In this document: piece after piece, positions 20,417 to 21,876 of the stretch
How positions within the stretch are numbered: the first letter of the stretch is position 1
Layout of the letters: every line of letters begins with the position of its first letter
DNA from: a virus
Virus record (IMG/VR): IMGVR_UViG_3300042197_001133
Coordinates: 1 to 21,876 of that record
Reading direction: 5' to 3' (one strand)
Length of the DNA stretch: 21,876 nt
The notes under the pieces: model-generated
The model's input: the letters and a program-made list of their open reading frames with translations, nothing else
Database searches by the model: none
Told to the model about the DNA's origin: nothing
Made by a program: the position numbers and the translations under genes

Positions 20417-21660
20417 TGGCAGATACTCAAAGTAACATATTTGGTTTTTTGGCAACAGTAGATAATGTATACGGTACAACAACCGAATTATTAACTAAAG
20501 AAGCAGGTGAAGCTGGACTTGATGCTATTTCGGTATATAACGATAATAAAGCATTTTCTGACAAAGATGCTAGAATGTACGGTGCCATTACTTATCGAAG
20601 AGAAAGTAATATCAAAGTAGATGATTACGCATTCCCATTTGATAAAAATAATTTTACATTCCCAATCAAAGGAGAAACGGTAGTGATAGTAAAATTACAT
20701 AATCAATCATTTTATCTACCATACACTAATACTCCTTATTCAAATTATAGAAGAGATTACACAACCTATTACGCTACATTAGAGGAAGATGTAGAAGTAC
20801 CTGCTGGAAAACAGGGAGGTGGTTCTATGGCTAATACTGCTGCTACTGGTGGTAAGACAAATGCAAAAACTAAAACTAAAGATAAAAACGAGTATTCGGT
20901 AAATGAAAAAATTAAATTTTTAAAACCATCAAACGGTGATACTATTATAAGTGGTAGAGTTGGTAACACAATTCGTTTTAGTGAGTTCTTTTTAACCGAA
21001 GATGGTAAAACTTCATCTTCAGGTATATTCATTCGTAATAAACAAAATACAGAATTAGATTCTAAAAAAATTGGTGAATTAGTAGAAGAAGATTTCAATA
21101 AAGATGGTACATCAATTTATATTACTTCTAATAAAATAAAAATTCCATTTAAAGAAGAGGTTAAAAAAACCAAAGTAGCTTTTAAAGAATATCCCAATTC
21201 AAAGGATTTAAGTGGAGACCAATTATTTATAAATTCGGATAGAATACTTTTATCTTCTAAAGCCAAAGAGTTTATCATCTTTGGTAAAGGAAACACTGGT
21301 GTAATTACGGATGGTAATTATTCAGTAGATGCAACAAAAGAAATATATCTACATACGGAAAATAATTTAACTTTACATTCTAAAGGAGCTAATCAGATAT
21401 TTTTTAATTCAGAAAACGGTAAGATATTTTTAGGTAAAGATAAAGGAGCGGGTGATGCAGGAGCGGATGTACAAAAAATGGTATTGGGTGGCGAATTGGT
21501 CCAAATAATGGGTGAATTAATAGATGCAATTGGACAACAAATATATTTAACTCCAGCTGGACCATCGGCACCTGGACCTGTAAACATTGCTCAATTTAAT
21601 TCTATAAAATCAAAGTTACAAACTATCTTATCCGCTAACAATTATTTAAGTAAGAACTAA
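20416..21660 (+). CDS. Baseplate hub/spike protein, gp5-like, 414 aa
   Basis: In T4, gp5 forms the central spike that pierces the cell envelope. The parts can be read: an N-terminal OB-fold-like region (about 50-115; FPFDKNNFTFPIKGETVVIV), a low-complexity linker (GGSMANTAATGGKTNAKT, about 136-153), and a C-terminal stretch of short strands (about 265-345; QLFINSDRILLSSKAKEFII, then EIYLHTENNLTLHSKGAN), typical of the triple-stranded beta-helix of spikes. I see no lysozyme domain like that in T4 gp5, so it may act with a separate enzyme. It is coupled to the genes on both sides (TAATG at each junction). Confidence 0.75.
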   Translation: MADTQSNIFGFLATVDNVYGTTTELLTKEAGEAGLDAISVYNDNKAFSDKDARMYGAITYRRESNIKVDDYAFPFDKNNFTFPIKGETVVIVKLHNQSFYLPYTNTPYSNYRRDYTTYYATLEEDVEVPAGKQGGGSMANTAATGGKTNAKTKTKDKNEYSVNEKIKFLKPSNGDTIISGRVGNTIRFSEFFLTEDGKTSSSGIFIRNKQNTELDSKKIGELVEEDFNKDGTSIYITSNKIKIPFKEEVKKTKVAFKEYPNSKDLSGDQLFINSDRILLSSKAKEFIIFGKGNTGVITDGNYSVDATKEIYLHTENNLTLHSKGANQIFFNSENGKIFLGKDKGAGDAGADVQKMVLGGELVQIMGELIDAIGQQIYLTPAGPSAPGPVNIAQFNSIKSKLQTILSANNYLSKN

Positions 21661-21876
21661 TGGCATGGGGTGTATTTAAATCTACATTACTAGCTTCCAT
21701 GCAAGCAAATGCATTTGGTAATGATATTTCCGGATTCGCAAGAACATTTACTACTTCTTATGATTTTGCAATAAAAAGCGGATTTGATGTACTAAATAAA
21801 GTTCCACTTGCAAAAGGTAATACAGAATTAATGCAATCAACACTGGAATTATTAATGGTACAAACTCAATTATCAC
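21660..21876 (+). CDS. Start of a phage structural-region protein (runs off the window)
   Basis: The ATG at 21660 overlaps the stop of the hub gene, and the frame stays open to the end of the window (72 complete codons). It begins MAWGVFKSTLLASMQANAF. Starts of the type MAWGVFK are familiar from unnamed proteins in the baseplate blocks of T4-like phages of marine bacteria, from memory. The part seen is helical with a Ser/Thr-rich middle. No function can be given. Confidence 0.7.
   Translation, partial: MAWGVFKSTLLASMQANAFGNDISGFARTFTTSYDFAIKSGFDVLNKVPLAKGNTELMQSTLELLMVQTQLS

Overview
The window reads as part of a large, tailed, T4-like (myovirus-type) bacteriophage that probably infects a member of the Bacteroidota. 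The phage assignment rests on a gp5-like baseplate hub/spike gene, a gp55-like late sigma factor, densely packed and overlapping genes, and typical phage auxiliary genes: peptide deformylase, Hsp20, UV-damage endonuclease, carbamoyltransferase, 2OG-Fe(II) oxygenases and an HD hydrolase. The host assignment is an inference. It rests on high A+T content, starts that mostly follow A-rich tracts rather than a Shine-Dalgarno sequence, and eight promoter candidates on both strands with the layout T(T/A)G-N20-TAnnTT, close to the Bacteroidota -33/-7 consensus (TTG ... TAnnTTTG).

Layout. (1) 1-2202, + strand, relatively G+C-rich: two hairpin terminators, a gene-free stretch with short direct repeats (391-617), and five genes without recognised function, including a 317-aa possible virion protein and a one-helix membrane protein. 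(2) 2347-4034, - strand: five small genes in three promoter-led groups, one resembling the LPD29 domain. A 48-aa gene ends this block and lies opposite the next one across two back-to-back promoters. (3) 4160-12243, + strand, one long A+T-rich operon: two small proteins, a GmhA-like sugar-phosphate isomerase, a 748-aa protein with three consecutive Hint (hedgehog/intein) modules, three sulfotransferase-like proteins, two 2OG-Fe(II) oxygenases, a radical SAM enzyme and an SGNH hydrolase. (4) 12304-16119, separately promoted genes: acidic protein, HD hydrolase, Hsp20 with a palindromic operator, a small protein, a coiled-coil membrane protein, and UvsE. (5) 16116-19952, tightly coupled genes: nucleotidyltransferase, DUF2061 membrane protein, peptide deformylase, small membrane protein, gp55-like sigma factor, NodU-type carbamoyltransferase. 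(6) 20012-21876: start of a baseplate block, with a helical protein, the gp5-like hub, and a gene that runs off the window.

How it may work together. Region 3 looks like a modification cassette. The most striking feature is that all seven enzyme-like proteins from 5220 to 12243, belonging to four unrelated folds, end in nearly the same C-terminal tetrapeptide: RSLI, KTLI, KKII, NKLI, NKLL, KTLI, KKLL. The codons differ, so this is selection or convergence at the peptide level. I propose that the tail is a shared docking, processing or packaging signal, perhaps read by the Hint protein encoded in the same operon. Its N-terminal region carries a motif reminiscent of glutathionylspermidine-synthase-like ATP-grasp enzymes (weak). 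The nucleotidyltransferase/DUF2061 pair and the carbamoyltransferase downstream could support the same chemistry (activated sulfate, carbamoylation). None of these functional links is demonstrated by the sequence alone.
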